From: Streptomyces sp. SA15
Lineage (GTDB): Bacteria > Actinomycetota > Actinomycetes > Streptomycetales > Streptomycetaceae
NCBI RefSeq assembly: GCF_002291145.1
Contig: NZ_NTGE01000128.1
Span: 49,342 to 113,341, forward strand
Direction of reading: 5' to 3'
DNA length: 64,000 nucleotides
Shown: piece by piece, positions 55,479 through 63,289 of the stretch
Position numbering within the stretch: the stretch's first letter is position 1
Layout of the letters: the number at the start of each line of letters is the position of its first letter
Program-made: the position numbers and the translations under genes
The notes under the pieces: model-generated
Told to the model about the DNA's origin: nothing
Seen by the model: only the letters and a program-made list of their open reading frames with translations
The model's database searches: none

Positions 55479-56888
55479 TCACGACCGACGTGAGGTCCCG
55501 CAGCCCTCGGGAAGCCGCTCCCCCAGATCCCAGAACAGCCCCGCCATGATCCCCAGCCCCTCCCGAGCCACCGACCCCAACAGGTGCTCATCGGGGGCAT
55601 GTTGGCGGCAGGACGGGTGGGAGTGGGGGATCCAGAGCGTGGGGAGGGCGAGGATGTCCGCGAAGGCGTCGTTGGGGAGGGTGCCGCCCAGGTTGGGGAG
55701 GATGGCCGGGGGTTTGCCTGTGGTGCGGTGGAGGGAGGTCGTGGCCCAGTGGACCCAGGGGGAGTCGGGGTTGAGGCGGGTCGCGGGGACGGTCTGGAGG
55801 AGTTCGACCTCGACCATGGGGAGGGCGTGGGCGTCGAGGTGGGTGCGGATTGTGTGTTCCAGTTGGTGCCAGTCCGTGCCTACTACGAAGCGGAGTTGGA
55901 TGTCGGCGTGGGCCGTGCCCGGGATCGCGCCGACCGGCTTGGCCGGGTCTCCTGCGGAGAGGGTGAGGATCTCCAGGGTGTTCCAGGCGAAGACCCGTTC
56001 GGCGGGGGTGAGGTTCGGTTCGCCCCAGTCCGTGTCGACCTGGGGGTCGGCCTCGCCGCCGCCTACCGTCAGATCGGTGAGGGCTGCCCTGACCGGGGCG
56101 GGGATCGCGGGTGGTCGTAGGCCCTCGACCAGGATGCGGCCCCGGGCGTCGACCATGGTGGCCAGGGCGGCCGCCAGTACCGTCGCCGGGTTGCGCAGCG
56201 CGCCGCCCCAGTTGCCCGAGTGGTGGGCGCCGTCGCGCAGGGGGACGCGGAGGCGGAGGTTGGCTGCGCCGCGGGAGCCGAGGAACAGGGTGGGGCGTTG
56301 GGCGGCGAGGCGGGGGCCGTCGGAGGCGATGAGGAGGTCGGCGGTGAGGTCGTCCTTGAAGCGGCGGCAGAACTCGTGCAGGCCGGGGGAGCCGGACTCC
56401 TCGCCGGTCTCGATGAGGAGTTTCAGGTTGAAGCCGAGGGTGCCGTCGCGGACAGCCAGGACCTGTTCCAGGGCTGCCAGGTTGACCGTGTGCTGGCCCT
56501 TGTTGTCTGCCGTGCCACGGCCGTAGAGGCGGTCTCCCTCGACGACCAGGTGCCAGGGGGAGAGGCCCGTGCGCCAGCGGTCGTCCTGGCCGGGGACGAC
56601 GTCCGCGTGGCCGTAGACGAGGACGGTGGGGAGGCCGTCGGCCTCGTGGCGGTGGGCGAGGAGGAGGGGGCCTGCCTCGGGGACGGGGTTGTCGATGATC
56701 CGGGCGGTTGCTCCGAGGCGGGTTACGGCCGGGGCGAGTTCGTCCACCAGGTATGCGCGCAGTGCCGCCGTGTCGGTGGGCGGTTGGCTCACCGTCGGGT
56801 AGGCGACCCGGCGGCGCAGGTCGGTCAGGAAGGCACCGGAGTCGTAATAGGCGGTCGCCCGGGCTATGGCTTTGTCCCGTGTCGTCAT
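55479..56888 (-). CDS. M20 family peptidase (dipeptidase/AbgB-like)
   Basis: 469 residues from ATG 56888, although the frame is open far upstream into the regulator gene. M20 metal motifs are VYGHADVVPG, GRGTADNKGQ, IETGEESGS with the general base Glu, and the late IPHSHPSCRQHAPDEHLLG with a metal His. The lid domain lies between. It hydrolyses an amide bond of a small peptide or acyl-amino acid. The start overlaps the stop of the Lrp regulator by four bases, so both are one operon. Confidence 0.9.
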   Translation of the reverse strand: MTTRDKAIARATAYYDSGAFLTDLRRRVAYPTVSQPPTDTAALRAYLVDELAPAVTRLGATARIIDNPVPEAGPLLLAHRHEADGLPTVLVYGHADVVPGQDDRWRTGLSPWHLVVEGDRLYGRGTADNKGQHTVNLAALEQVLAVRDGTLGFNLKLLIETGEESGSPGLHEFCRRFKDDLTADLLIASDGPRLAAQRPTLFLGSRGAANLRLRVPLRDGAHHSGNWGGALRNPATVLAAALATMVDARGRILVEGLRPPAIPAPVRAALTDLTVGGGEADPQVDTDWGEPNLTPAERVFAWNTLEILTLSAGDPAKPVGAIPGTAHADIQLRFVVGTDWHQLEHTIRTHLDAHALPMVEVELLQTVPATRLNPDSPWVHWATTSLHRTTGKPPAILPNLGGTLPNDAFADILALPTLWIPHSHPSCRQHAPDEHLLGSVAREGLGIMAGLFWDLGERLPEGCGTSRRS

Positions 56889-57919
56889 GCGTCTCCGTTC
56901 GCGGTGTCGGTCTTGCCGTGCGCGGCCAGGCGGCCGTCCTCGCGGTCCAGCCAGTGCCGTCGTAGCGCGTCCAGTACGACCAGGACGTCGAAGGACGTCA
57001 CCCCGGGCAGCTCGGCCAGGTCCCGGGTGAGGAACTCGGCGAGGCCGTCCTCGTCGCGGAAGACGCCGTGGTGGACGACGCAGGACGTGCCTGCGGTGGT
57101 CGTTACGTAGCGTGCGGAGGGGTGGCGGGCGAGGGAACGGGCCACCTCGGCCATCGCGCTCGGGGAGACAGTGAGGGTGATCGCGACCTCCAAGGTGTAA
57201 CCGAGCAGGCCGGGTTCGATCTCCACCCGGGGGCGGACCAGGCCGCGTTGGAGGAGCGACTGGGTGGTGCGGTAAGCGGTGGACTGGGCGACGCCGAGTT
57301 CCCGGGAGACCTGGGCGGCGGTCATGCGGCCGTCGGCGGCGAGCAGGCGGAGGGTGCGGAGTTCGTCGTCGGTGAGGGTGCCGTGGCGGGGTGGGCCGGA
57401 CGTGGGTTCGTCCTGGGCCGCGTGTTGGGTGAGGCGGCGTACCTGGTCCGCGTCCAGGCGGGGCAGGCGCCAGGAGTCCGACTTGGTGGTGGCGGAGAGG
57501 ACCAGTTCGGAGCGGGCGGAGCGTACGCCGGGGGTGGCGGGGATGGTCCGGGCCAGCAGTTCCGTGGTGTGGGCGCGGCGGGCCGGCTGGACCGAGCAGT
57601 AGACGTCCGCCTGGCCCGCGGTGACGGCGACGTGGCTCGTCTCGGGCAGGTCGGCGAGGCGTCGGGCCACCTCCGTGGCCCGGCCGGGCTCCGCGGTCAC
57701 CCAGACGTGCCAGGGGTGGCCCTCGCCGGACACCGACCAGTCGAGCTGGCCGATCACCCGCAGCAGCCGGTCGGACTCCAGCCGGGTCAGCCGGCGTCCC
57801 GCGGTGCTCGCCGAGACGCCCAGCACCTCCGCCAGCAGGCTCAGTGGCGCCCGTGGGGCGTGCTGGAGCGCGGCGACGAGGTCGAGATCGTCGTCGTCCA
57901 GTGCCTTCGTGTCGTACAT
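56885..57919 (-). CDS. Double-domain Lrp/AsnC family regulator
   Basis: 344 residues. Two complete Lrp units lie in one chain: HTH 1 (about 12 to 55, APLSLLAEVLGVSASTAGRR) with its RAM-like domain, and HTH 2 (about 180 to 225, MTAAQVSRELGVAQSTAYR) with a second ligand domain. Such fused forms occur in actinobacteria. ATG 57919 has GGAGG 8 bases upstream. It is divergent from the AbgT transporter gene and probably controls it and the M20 gene. Confidence 0.88.
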   Translation of the reverse strand: MYDTKALDDDDLDLVAALQHAPRAPLSLLAEVLGVSASTAGRRLTRLESDRLLRVIGQLDWSVSGEGHPWHVWVTAEPGRATEVARRLADLPETSHVAVTAGQADVYCSVQPARRAHTTELLARTIPATPGVRSARSELVLSATTKSDSWRLPRLDADQVRRLTQHAAQDEPTSGPPRHGTLTDDELRTLRLLAADGRMTAAQVSRELGVAQSTAYRTTQSLLQRGLVRPRVEIEPGLLGYTLEVAITLTVSPSAMAEVARSLARHPSARYVTTTAGTSCVVHHGVFRDEDGLAEFLTRDLAELPGVTSFDVLVVLDALRRHWLDREDGRLAAHGKTDTANGDA

Positions 57920-58054
57920 CTCTGCCACCTCCACCGTAGACACCCCCAGACATTTCATGGAATGAATCCGTCAAGCAGGCGATTCACGCGAACGATACAA
58001 GCGACATCAGCTTTTTACTTGCATGATGCCGTCACGTTGGTCGTCAATGGGGAG

Positions 58055-59680
58055 GTGACCGCCACCACTCCCCGTTCTCCGAAGTCGTCCCCGAATCCGC
58101 CTCCGAAGCCGCTCTCCGGACTGCTCGCCGTGCTCGTGCGCATCGAGCGCATGGGCAACAAACTGCCCCACCCCTTCTGGCTGTTCGGCGTGCTCAGCGT
58201 CGTCCTCGCCCTCGCCAGCTGGGCGCTGTCCGCCGCCGGGGCCTCCGCGCTGAACCCGGCCACCGACAAGACCGTGACCGTCCACAGCCTCGTCTCGGGC
58301 GAGGGGCTGCGGATGATGATCGACGACGCGGTCACCAACTACGCCACGTTCCCGCCGCTCGGCACGATTCTCGTCGTCATGCTGGGTGTGTCCGTCGCCG
58401 ACCGGGCCGGTCTGCTTCCGGCGATGCTGCGCGCCGCCGTCGCGCGCGTTCCGGCGAAGTGGCTGACGTTCACGCTGGCCTTCTCCGCGATGGTCGCGCA
58501 CGTCGCCTCCGACGCCGCCTACGTGGTGCTCGTGCCGCTCGGCGCCATGGCGTTCAAGGCGGTGGGGCGCAGCCCCATGCTGGGCGCGGTGGTGGCGTTC
58601 GTGTCGGTGTCCGCCGGGTACGACGCGAGCCCCCTGGTCACCCCGACCGACGCGGTGCTCTCCGGGCTCACCACCGCCGCCGCGCAGACCATCGACCCGG
58701 ATTACGTGGTCACCCCGCTGTCCAACTACTTCTTCTCCATCGGCTCCTCGGTGGTCCTGGCCGTCGTCGTCACCGTCGTCACCGAGAAGGTCATCGCGCG
58801 GCGGGTGGCGGCGATGCCGGAGGAGGATGAGGCAGGCGAGGCGAGCGAGGTCGGCGACGCCGGCGAGGCTGGCGAGGCAGACCAGGCAAAGGAAGACGGT
58901 GGGACCGTCGACGAGCTGACCCTGCGCGACGACGAGCGGCGCGGGCTGCGTCGCGCGGGCCTCGCGCTGCTCGTCTACGCCGCACTGATCGTGGCGGCGA
59001 TGATCCCCTCCGGATCGCCGCTGCGGGGGGATGGCGGAAGCATCGTGCAGTCGCCCGTGCTCACCGGCATCGCGGTCGTCCTGGCGGTGGCGTTCCTGAT
59101 CGTCGGCGCCGTGTACGGGCGGGTCGTCGGCACCGTGCGCACCGCCCGGGACATCCCCGACCACATGGCGAAGGGGCTGCGCGAGATGGCGCCGATCCTG
59201 GTGCTGTTCTTCGCCATCTCCCAGTTCCTGGCGTACTTCAAGTGGACCGGCGTCGGCGAGGTCATGGCGATCCGGGGCGCCGACCTGCTCGAGTCGGCCG
59301 GTATCACCGGGCCCGTGGCCTTTCTCGGCGTCCTGGTCGTGTGCACGGTGATCAACCTGCTGGTCACCAGCGGTTCCGCCCAATGGGCCCTGGTCGGCCC
59401 GGTGTTCGTGCCGATGTTCATGCTCCTCGACATCTCGCCGGAGGTGACGCAGGCGGTCTACCGGATCGCCGACTCGTGCACCAACGCGGCGACCCCGATG
59501 AGCGCCTATTTCGTCATGACCCTGGGCGTCGTCCAGCGCTACCGCCGCTCGGCCGGCATCGGCACGCTGCTGTCCCTGACCCTGCCGCTCTGCCTGGCCA
59601 TGCTGGTGACCTGGACGCTGCTGTTCTACGCCTGGTGGGCGTTGGGCATCCCGCTGGGGCCGGGAGTGCCCGTCCGCTGA
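58055..59680 (+). CDS. AbgT family transporter (p-aminobenzoyl-glutamate type)
   Basis: 541 residues with about eleven to thirteen membrane helices. AbgT landmarks are IERMGNKLPHPFWLFG, AYVVLVPLGAMAFKAVGR, GYDASPLVTPTDAVLSG, NLLVTSGSAQWALVGPVFVPM and TNAATPMSAYFV. A Glu/Asp/Gly-rich cytoplasmic loop near 255 to 285 is made of GEAGEA-type repeats. The start is uncertain: GTG 58055 is given, GGGGAG touches it directly, and TTG 58037 or GTG 58133 remain possible. Confidence 0.9.
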   Translation: MTATTPRSPKSSPNPPPKPLSGLLAVLVRIERMGNKLPHPFWLFGVLSVVLALASWALSAAGASALNPATDKTVTVHSLVSGEGLRMMIDDAVTNYATFPPLGTILVVMLGVSVADRAGLLPAMLRAAVARVPAKWLTFTLAFSAMVAHVASDAAYVVLVPLGAMAFKAVGRSPMLGAVVAFVSVSAGYDASPLVTPTDAVLSGLTTAAAQTIDPDYVVTPLSNYFFSIGSSVVLAVVVTVVTEKVIARRVAAMPEEDEAGEASEVGDAGEAGEADQAKEDGGTVDELTLRDDERRGLRRAGLALLVYAALIVAAMIPSGSPLRGDGGSIVQSPVLTGIAVVLAVAFLIVGAVYGRVVGTVRTARDIPDHMAKGLREMAPILVLFFAISQFLAYFKWTGVGEVMAIRGADLLESAGITGPVAFLGVLVVCTVINLLVTSGSAQWALVGPVFVPMFMLLDISPEVTQAVYRIADSCTNAATPMSAYFVMTLGVVQRYRRSAGIGTLLSLTLPLCLAMLVTWTLLFYAWWALGIPLGPGVPVR

Positions 59681-59750
59681 CCGCAGCAGCAGCAGCCGCA
59701 GCCGCAGTCGCAGTCGCAGCCGCAGCCGCCGCCACCACCGCCGCCGTACG
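59681..59750 (+). repeat. CAG/CCGCAG microsatellite
   Basis: Some 23 trinucleotides of CAG, CCG and TCG type in an array from the AbgT stop codon to just before the ribosome site (GGAGGAG) of the next gene. Confidence 0.85.
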
Positions 59751-59767
59751 TAGGAGGAGAACCGCCC

Positions 59768-60922
59768 GTGTCCCTGCGCCGCATCGAGTCCCTGGCCCGC
59801 ACCGCCCTGCCCGAGATGACCGACGACCTGCGGATGCTGGTCGAACACGAAACACCCAGCGACGACAAGGAGTTGCTGAACGCCGGTCTCGCCGCCCTCG
59901 AAACGTGGGCGTACGAACGGCTCGGCCCGCCCGACGAGGCGCGGCGCCACGACGGCGGCCTGCACGGCGACATGCTGGAACTGCTGTACCGCGGCACCTC
60001 GCCCGCGACGGTGCTGGTGCTGTGCCACTACGACACGGTGTGGCCGGCCGGCACCCTCGCGGAGTGGCCGTTCCGCGTCGCCGAGGACGGCCGGGTGAGC
60101 GGGCCGGGCGTGTTCGACATGAAGTGCGGCCTGATGCAGGCCGTGTGGGCGCTGCGCCTGCTGCGCGACCTGGACCTGCCGCGTCCGGCGGTACGGCTGT
60201 TCCTCAACGGTGACGAGGAGATCGGCAGCCCGGTGTCCCAGCCGCACGTCGAGCGGCTGAGCGAGGACGCGGCGGCCACGCTGGTGTGCGAGGCGGCGGC
60301 CGGACCCGAGGGGGCGCTGAAGACGTCCCGCAAGGGCGGCGGCATCTTCGAGCTGACGGTGGAGGGGGTGGAGGCGCACGCCGGTCTCGAACCGGAGCGG
60401 GGCGCGAGCGCCGTGCACGCCCTTGCGGAACTCGTTACGCGCATCGTCGTGTTGGGCTCGCCGGAGCTGGGCACCACGGTCAACGTCGGAGTGATCAGTG
60501 GCGGTACGGGACGCAACGTCGTGGCGGGGCGCGCCCGTTGCGGCATCGACGTACGGATCGCCGTGCCCGCCGAGGCGGACCGCATCGACACCGCCCTCGC
60601 CGCGCTGCGGCCCTCCGACCCCCGGGTGACGGCAACGGTCACCGGCGGCTGGGCCCGCCCCCCGATGGTGCCCAACCCCGCCTCCGCACTCCTGTTCAAA
60701 CAGGCGCAGTCGATCGCCGCCGACCTCGGCTTCACGGCCCGGGAGACCGCCGTCGGCGGAGCGAGCGACGGCAACTTCGTCGCCGCCCTCGGCCGGCCCG
60801 TCCTCGACGGCCTGGGCGGGGTGGGGGACGGGGCGCATGCCCGGCACGAGCATGTGCGGCTGGAGCATGTGCCTTCGCGTACGGCGCTGATCGCGGGGCT
60901 GCTGGCGGCGTGCGCGACCTGA
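59768..60922 (+). CDS. M20 family carboxypeptidase G2-like peptidase
   Basis: 384 residues. Zinc ligands and catalytic residues: H87-Y-D89 in LCHYDTVW, D117 in FDMKCG, E150-E151 in NGDEEIGS, and a late His in GAHARHEHV. The dimerisation domain lies at about 175 to 285. The closest type I know is glutamate carboxypeptidase (CPG2), which removes glutamate from folates and p-aminobenzoyl-glutamate. GTG 59768 follows GGAGGAG. It is likely co-transcribed with the AbgT gene. Confidence 0.9.
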   Translation: MSLRRIESLARTALPEMTDDLRMLVEHETPSDDKELLNAGLAALETWAYERLGPPDEARRHDGGLHGDMLELLYRGTSPATVLVLCHYDTVWPAGTLAEWPFRVAEDGRVSGPGVFDMKCGLMQAVWALRLLRDLDLPRPAVRLFLNGDEEIGSPVSQPHVERLSEDAAATLVCEAAAGPEGALKTSRKGGGIFELTVEGVEAHAGLEPERGASAVHALAELVTRIVVLGSPELGTTVNVGVISGGTGRNVVAGRARCGIDVRIAVPAEADRIDTALAALRPSDPRVTATVTGGWARPPMVPNPASALLFKQAQSIAADLGFTARETAVGGASDGNFVAALGRPVLDGLGGVGDGAHARHEHVRLEHVPSRTALIAGLLAACAT

Positions 60923-60990
60923 GGACGAGTGCGGCGGGAAACCGCGGTACTTACTGGATCCGGACGGGCGGCTGAGGCGTCTACGCCGGT

Positions 60991-62214
60991 ATGGATCTGG
61001 AGAAGCCGTCGCCATCGCCATCGCCGTCGCCATCGCCGTCGCCGTCGCCATCGCCGACGCCGACGCAGCAGCACGACCAGGCGCAACAGGGGCCCGAGGG
61101 GTGTCTTGTGGTGGCTGTGCGTCTGCCCGTGCGGATCGTGGTGCTCGTGCTGGTCGTGCCGGTGCGGATAGTGTGGGACGCGCTCGTCGTCGCGGGGCGG
61201 TTCCTGAGCGATGCCGTGCTGCGGCCGGTGGGCCGGGGGCTGGCGTGGACGCTGGTGTGGCTCGGGCGGGTGCTGTTCGTCTGGCCGCTCGTGGGGCTGT
61301 GGCGGTATGGCCTCGTGCCCTTCGGCAAGGCGCTCGCGTGGCTCGGGCATGTGCTCGTCGTCGTGCCGTCCGTCTGGCTGTACCGGTATGTGCTGACGCC
61401 CGTCGGGCGCGCCCTCGCGTGGTGCGGGCGGGGGATCGGGGCGGCGCTGGCGTGGTGCGGGCGGGGGATCGGGGCCGTAGTGGCGTGGGTCTACGCGCGC
61501 GTGCTGACGCCTGTGGGGCACGCCTTCATGTGGGTGCTCGGAGGGCTGGGTGCGGGGCTCGCCGCTCTGGGGGTCGGCATCTACGCCGTCGTGGCCTGGC
61601 TGGTGCGGTATCTCGTCGTCGTCCCCGCCGTATGGGTGTACGAGTGGATCCTCACGCCTGTCGGGCACGCGATCGCCTGGTGCGCGAAGGGCCTGGTGTG
61701 GGTCCTGAGCATGGTCGTCACCGGGTTCGGGATCGCCCTGTACTGGATCGCCCGGATCCTGCTCGTCCTGCCCGCCCTCGCCCTGTGGCGCTGGGTCCTC
61801 GTGCCCGTCGGGCGCGTGCTCGCCGTCGTCGGGCGGGAGATCGGGGAGGCGCTGGGGCACGCCTGGCGGATCGCCGGGCACATCTCGCTCGCCGTCGGAC
61901 GGTTCCTCGGGACGTTCTTCCGGTGGATCTTCGTGGAGCCGGTGCGATGGGCGTACCGGAGCGTGCTGACGCCGGTCGGGCATGTCGTACGCGACGCGGT
62001 GCTGCGGCCCGCCGCCGAGGCCGCCCGCAGCGTGGGTCGGGCCACCCGGCAGGCCCTGGCCTCCGCCCGCGAGTCGGCACGGCAGGCGCGCGCCGACTTC
62101 CGGCGGATGGTGTTCGGGGAGCCGCGACAGGCGGGGGCGGTGGAGCGGCGGGAACCCACAGGCCGCGACACACGTACTCTTGGTACCAGTACGACCGCTC
62201 TCACGAAGGACTGA
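60991..62214 (+). CDS. Membrane protein built from repeated W-x-L-x-PVG-x-A-x-AW modules
   Basis: 407 residues. An Ser-Pro dipeptide run (residues 7 to 24) precedes five to six copies of a module with the core VLTPVGHA(I/L)AW, spaced about 40 to 55 residues and alternating with hydrophobic stretches (examples: VLRPVGRGLAW, VLTPVGRALAW, VLTPVGHAFMW, ILTPVGHAIAW, VLVPVGRVLAV). The tail past 340 is basic and helical. No family is recognised; similar proteins seem to accompany the rne region in streptomycetes. Confidence 0.72.
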   Translation: MDLEKPSPSPSPSPSPSPSPSPTPTQQHDQAQQGPEGCLVVAVRLPVRIVVLVLVVPVRIVWDALVVAGRFLSDAVLRPVGRGLAWTLVWLGRVLFVWPLVGLWRYGLVPFGKALAWLGHVLVVVPSVWLYRYVLTPVGRALAWCGRGIGAALAWCGRGIGAVVAWVYARVLTPVGHAFMWVLGGLGAGLAALGVGIYAVVAWLVRYLVVVPAVWVYEWILTPVGHAIAWCAKGLVWVLSMVVTGFGIALYWIARILLVLPALALWRWVLVPVGRVLAVVGREIGEALGHAWRIAGHISLAVGRFLGTFFRWIFVEPVRWAYRSVLTPVGHVVRDAVLRPAAEAARSVGRATRQALASARESARQARADFRRMVFGEPRQAGAVERREPTGRDTRTLGTSTTALTKD

Positions 62215-62262
62215 ACGACACTGGGCAAGCGACAGCCCGAAGGCCCGCCGCCCGCACCCGCG

Positions 62263-63042
62263 GTGCAGCGCATCCGACTGCGCTACACCAAGCGCGGCCG
62301 CCTCCGGTTCACCAGCCACCGTGACTTCCAGCGCGCCTTCGAGCGTGCGCTGCGCCGTGCCGAGGTGCCGATGGCGTACTCGGCGGGGTTCACGCCGCAT
62401 CCGAAGGTGTCGTACGCCAATGCCGCACCCACCGGCACGGGCAGTGAGGCGGAGTACCTGGAGATCGCACTCACCGAGACGCGCGACCCGGAGAAGCTCA
62501 GGGTGCTGCTCGACGAGTCGCTGCCCGCCGGGCTCGACGTCATCGACGCGGTCGAGGCCCGGACCTCGGGGCTCGCCGACCGGCTGACGGCTTCCGTGTG
62601 GGAGCTTCGGCTCGACGGCGTGGACCCGGCGGAGGCCGAGCGCGCGGTCGCGGTGTTCAATGCCGCCGAGTCCGTCGAGGTCCGGCGCAAGATGAAGAAC
62701 GGCGTCCGGACCTTCGACGCCCGCTCGGCGGTCTCGCACCTTGAAACACATGGTTTCCAGGCTGATAGGCCGACCGACCAGCCCTGTGCGATACTGCGGC
62801 TGGTGGTTCGGCACGTGACGCCTGCCGTACGACCCGACGACGTCCTGTCCGGTCTCCGCGCCGTGGCCGACCTGGCGCCGCCGGTCCCCGCAGCGGTGAC
62901 CAGGCTGGCGCAGGGGCTGTTCGATGAAGAGACCGGCACGGTGACCGACCCGCTCGCGCCCGACCGCGAGGCAGCGGCGGCCCTCTCGACGGCCGCTCAT
63001 GCTGCCGCCGCGACGGCGCTGGTGCCGGAAGGTTCCGCGTAG
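62263..63042 (+). CDS. TIGR03936 family radical SAM-associated protein
   Basis: 259 residues from GTG 62263. RIRLRYTKRGRLRFTSHRDF and MAYSAGFTPHPKVSYANA are signatures of TIGR03936 (DUF2344), which pairs with the TIGR03960 protein or is fused to it elsewhere. The GTG has no ribosome site. A CTG at 62221, 10 bases after AAGGA and in frame, would add GKRQPEGPPPAPA and fits better. The gene stands between the repeat membrane protein and rne. Confidence 0.9.
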   Translation: MQRIRLRYTKRGRLRFTSHRDFQRAFERALRRAEVPMAYSAGFTPHPKVSYANAAPTGTGSEAEYLEIALTETRDPEKLRVLLDESLPAGLDVIDAVEARTSGLADRLTASVWELRLDGVDPAEAERAVAVFNAAESVEVRRKMKNGVRTFDARSAVSHLETHGFQADRPTDQPCAILRLVVRHVTPAVRPDDVLSGLRAVADLAPPVPAAVTRLAQGLFDEETGTVTDPLAPDREAAAALSTAAHAAAATALVPEGSA

Positions 63043-63123
63043 GGACGGACGTCGTAAGCGCCGCCCTGGGACTCGGGAGCCACCTGGGTCGGGCAGCGCA
63101 CCTACCAGAAGACTTTCGCCAGG

Positions 63124-63144
63124 CCGTACGCATTCGGCGTACGG
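63124..63144 (+). promoter_or_regulatory. Hairpin in the rne leader
   Basis: CCGTACGC (63124-63131) pairs perfectly with GCGTACGG (63137-63144) over ATTCG, 146 bases before the rne start, in the 247-base gap after the TIGR03936 gene. It could be a terminator or a control element of the rne leader. Confidence 0.5.
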
Positions 63145-63289
63145 AACCGGCGAGACAGGACACAGAGAGCTCCCGTGCGGCGCCCGCGCCCCGGACGGCG
63201 GCACCGCGCACAGCGCGAGCCGCGGACGTCACCGGCACCATCGCCGGACCAGGTGCGGCGCCCGGGAGCCTGACGGGAGAAACGCCCGC

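Noticed and set aside
56889..57974. Upstream extension of the M20 peptidase on the minus strand
   Set aside because: This part is the alternative frame of the Lrp regulator; the M20 domain and an overlapping ATG at 56888 mark the true start.
57068..58054. A very long open frame upstream of the AbgT gene, in the same frame
   Set aside because: It runs antisense to the Lrp regulator, gives Gly/Arg-rich text with no conserved motif, and the AbgT similarity begins only near 58130. GC-rich codon bias keeps antisense frames open.
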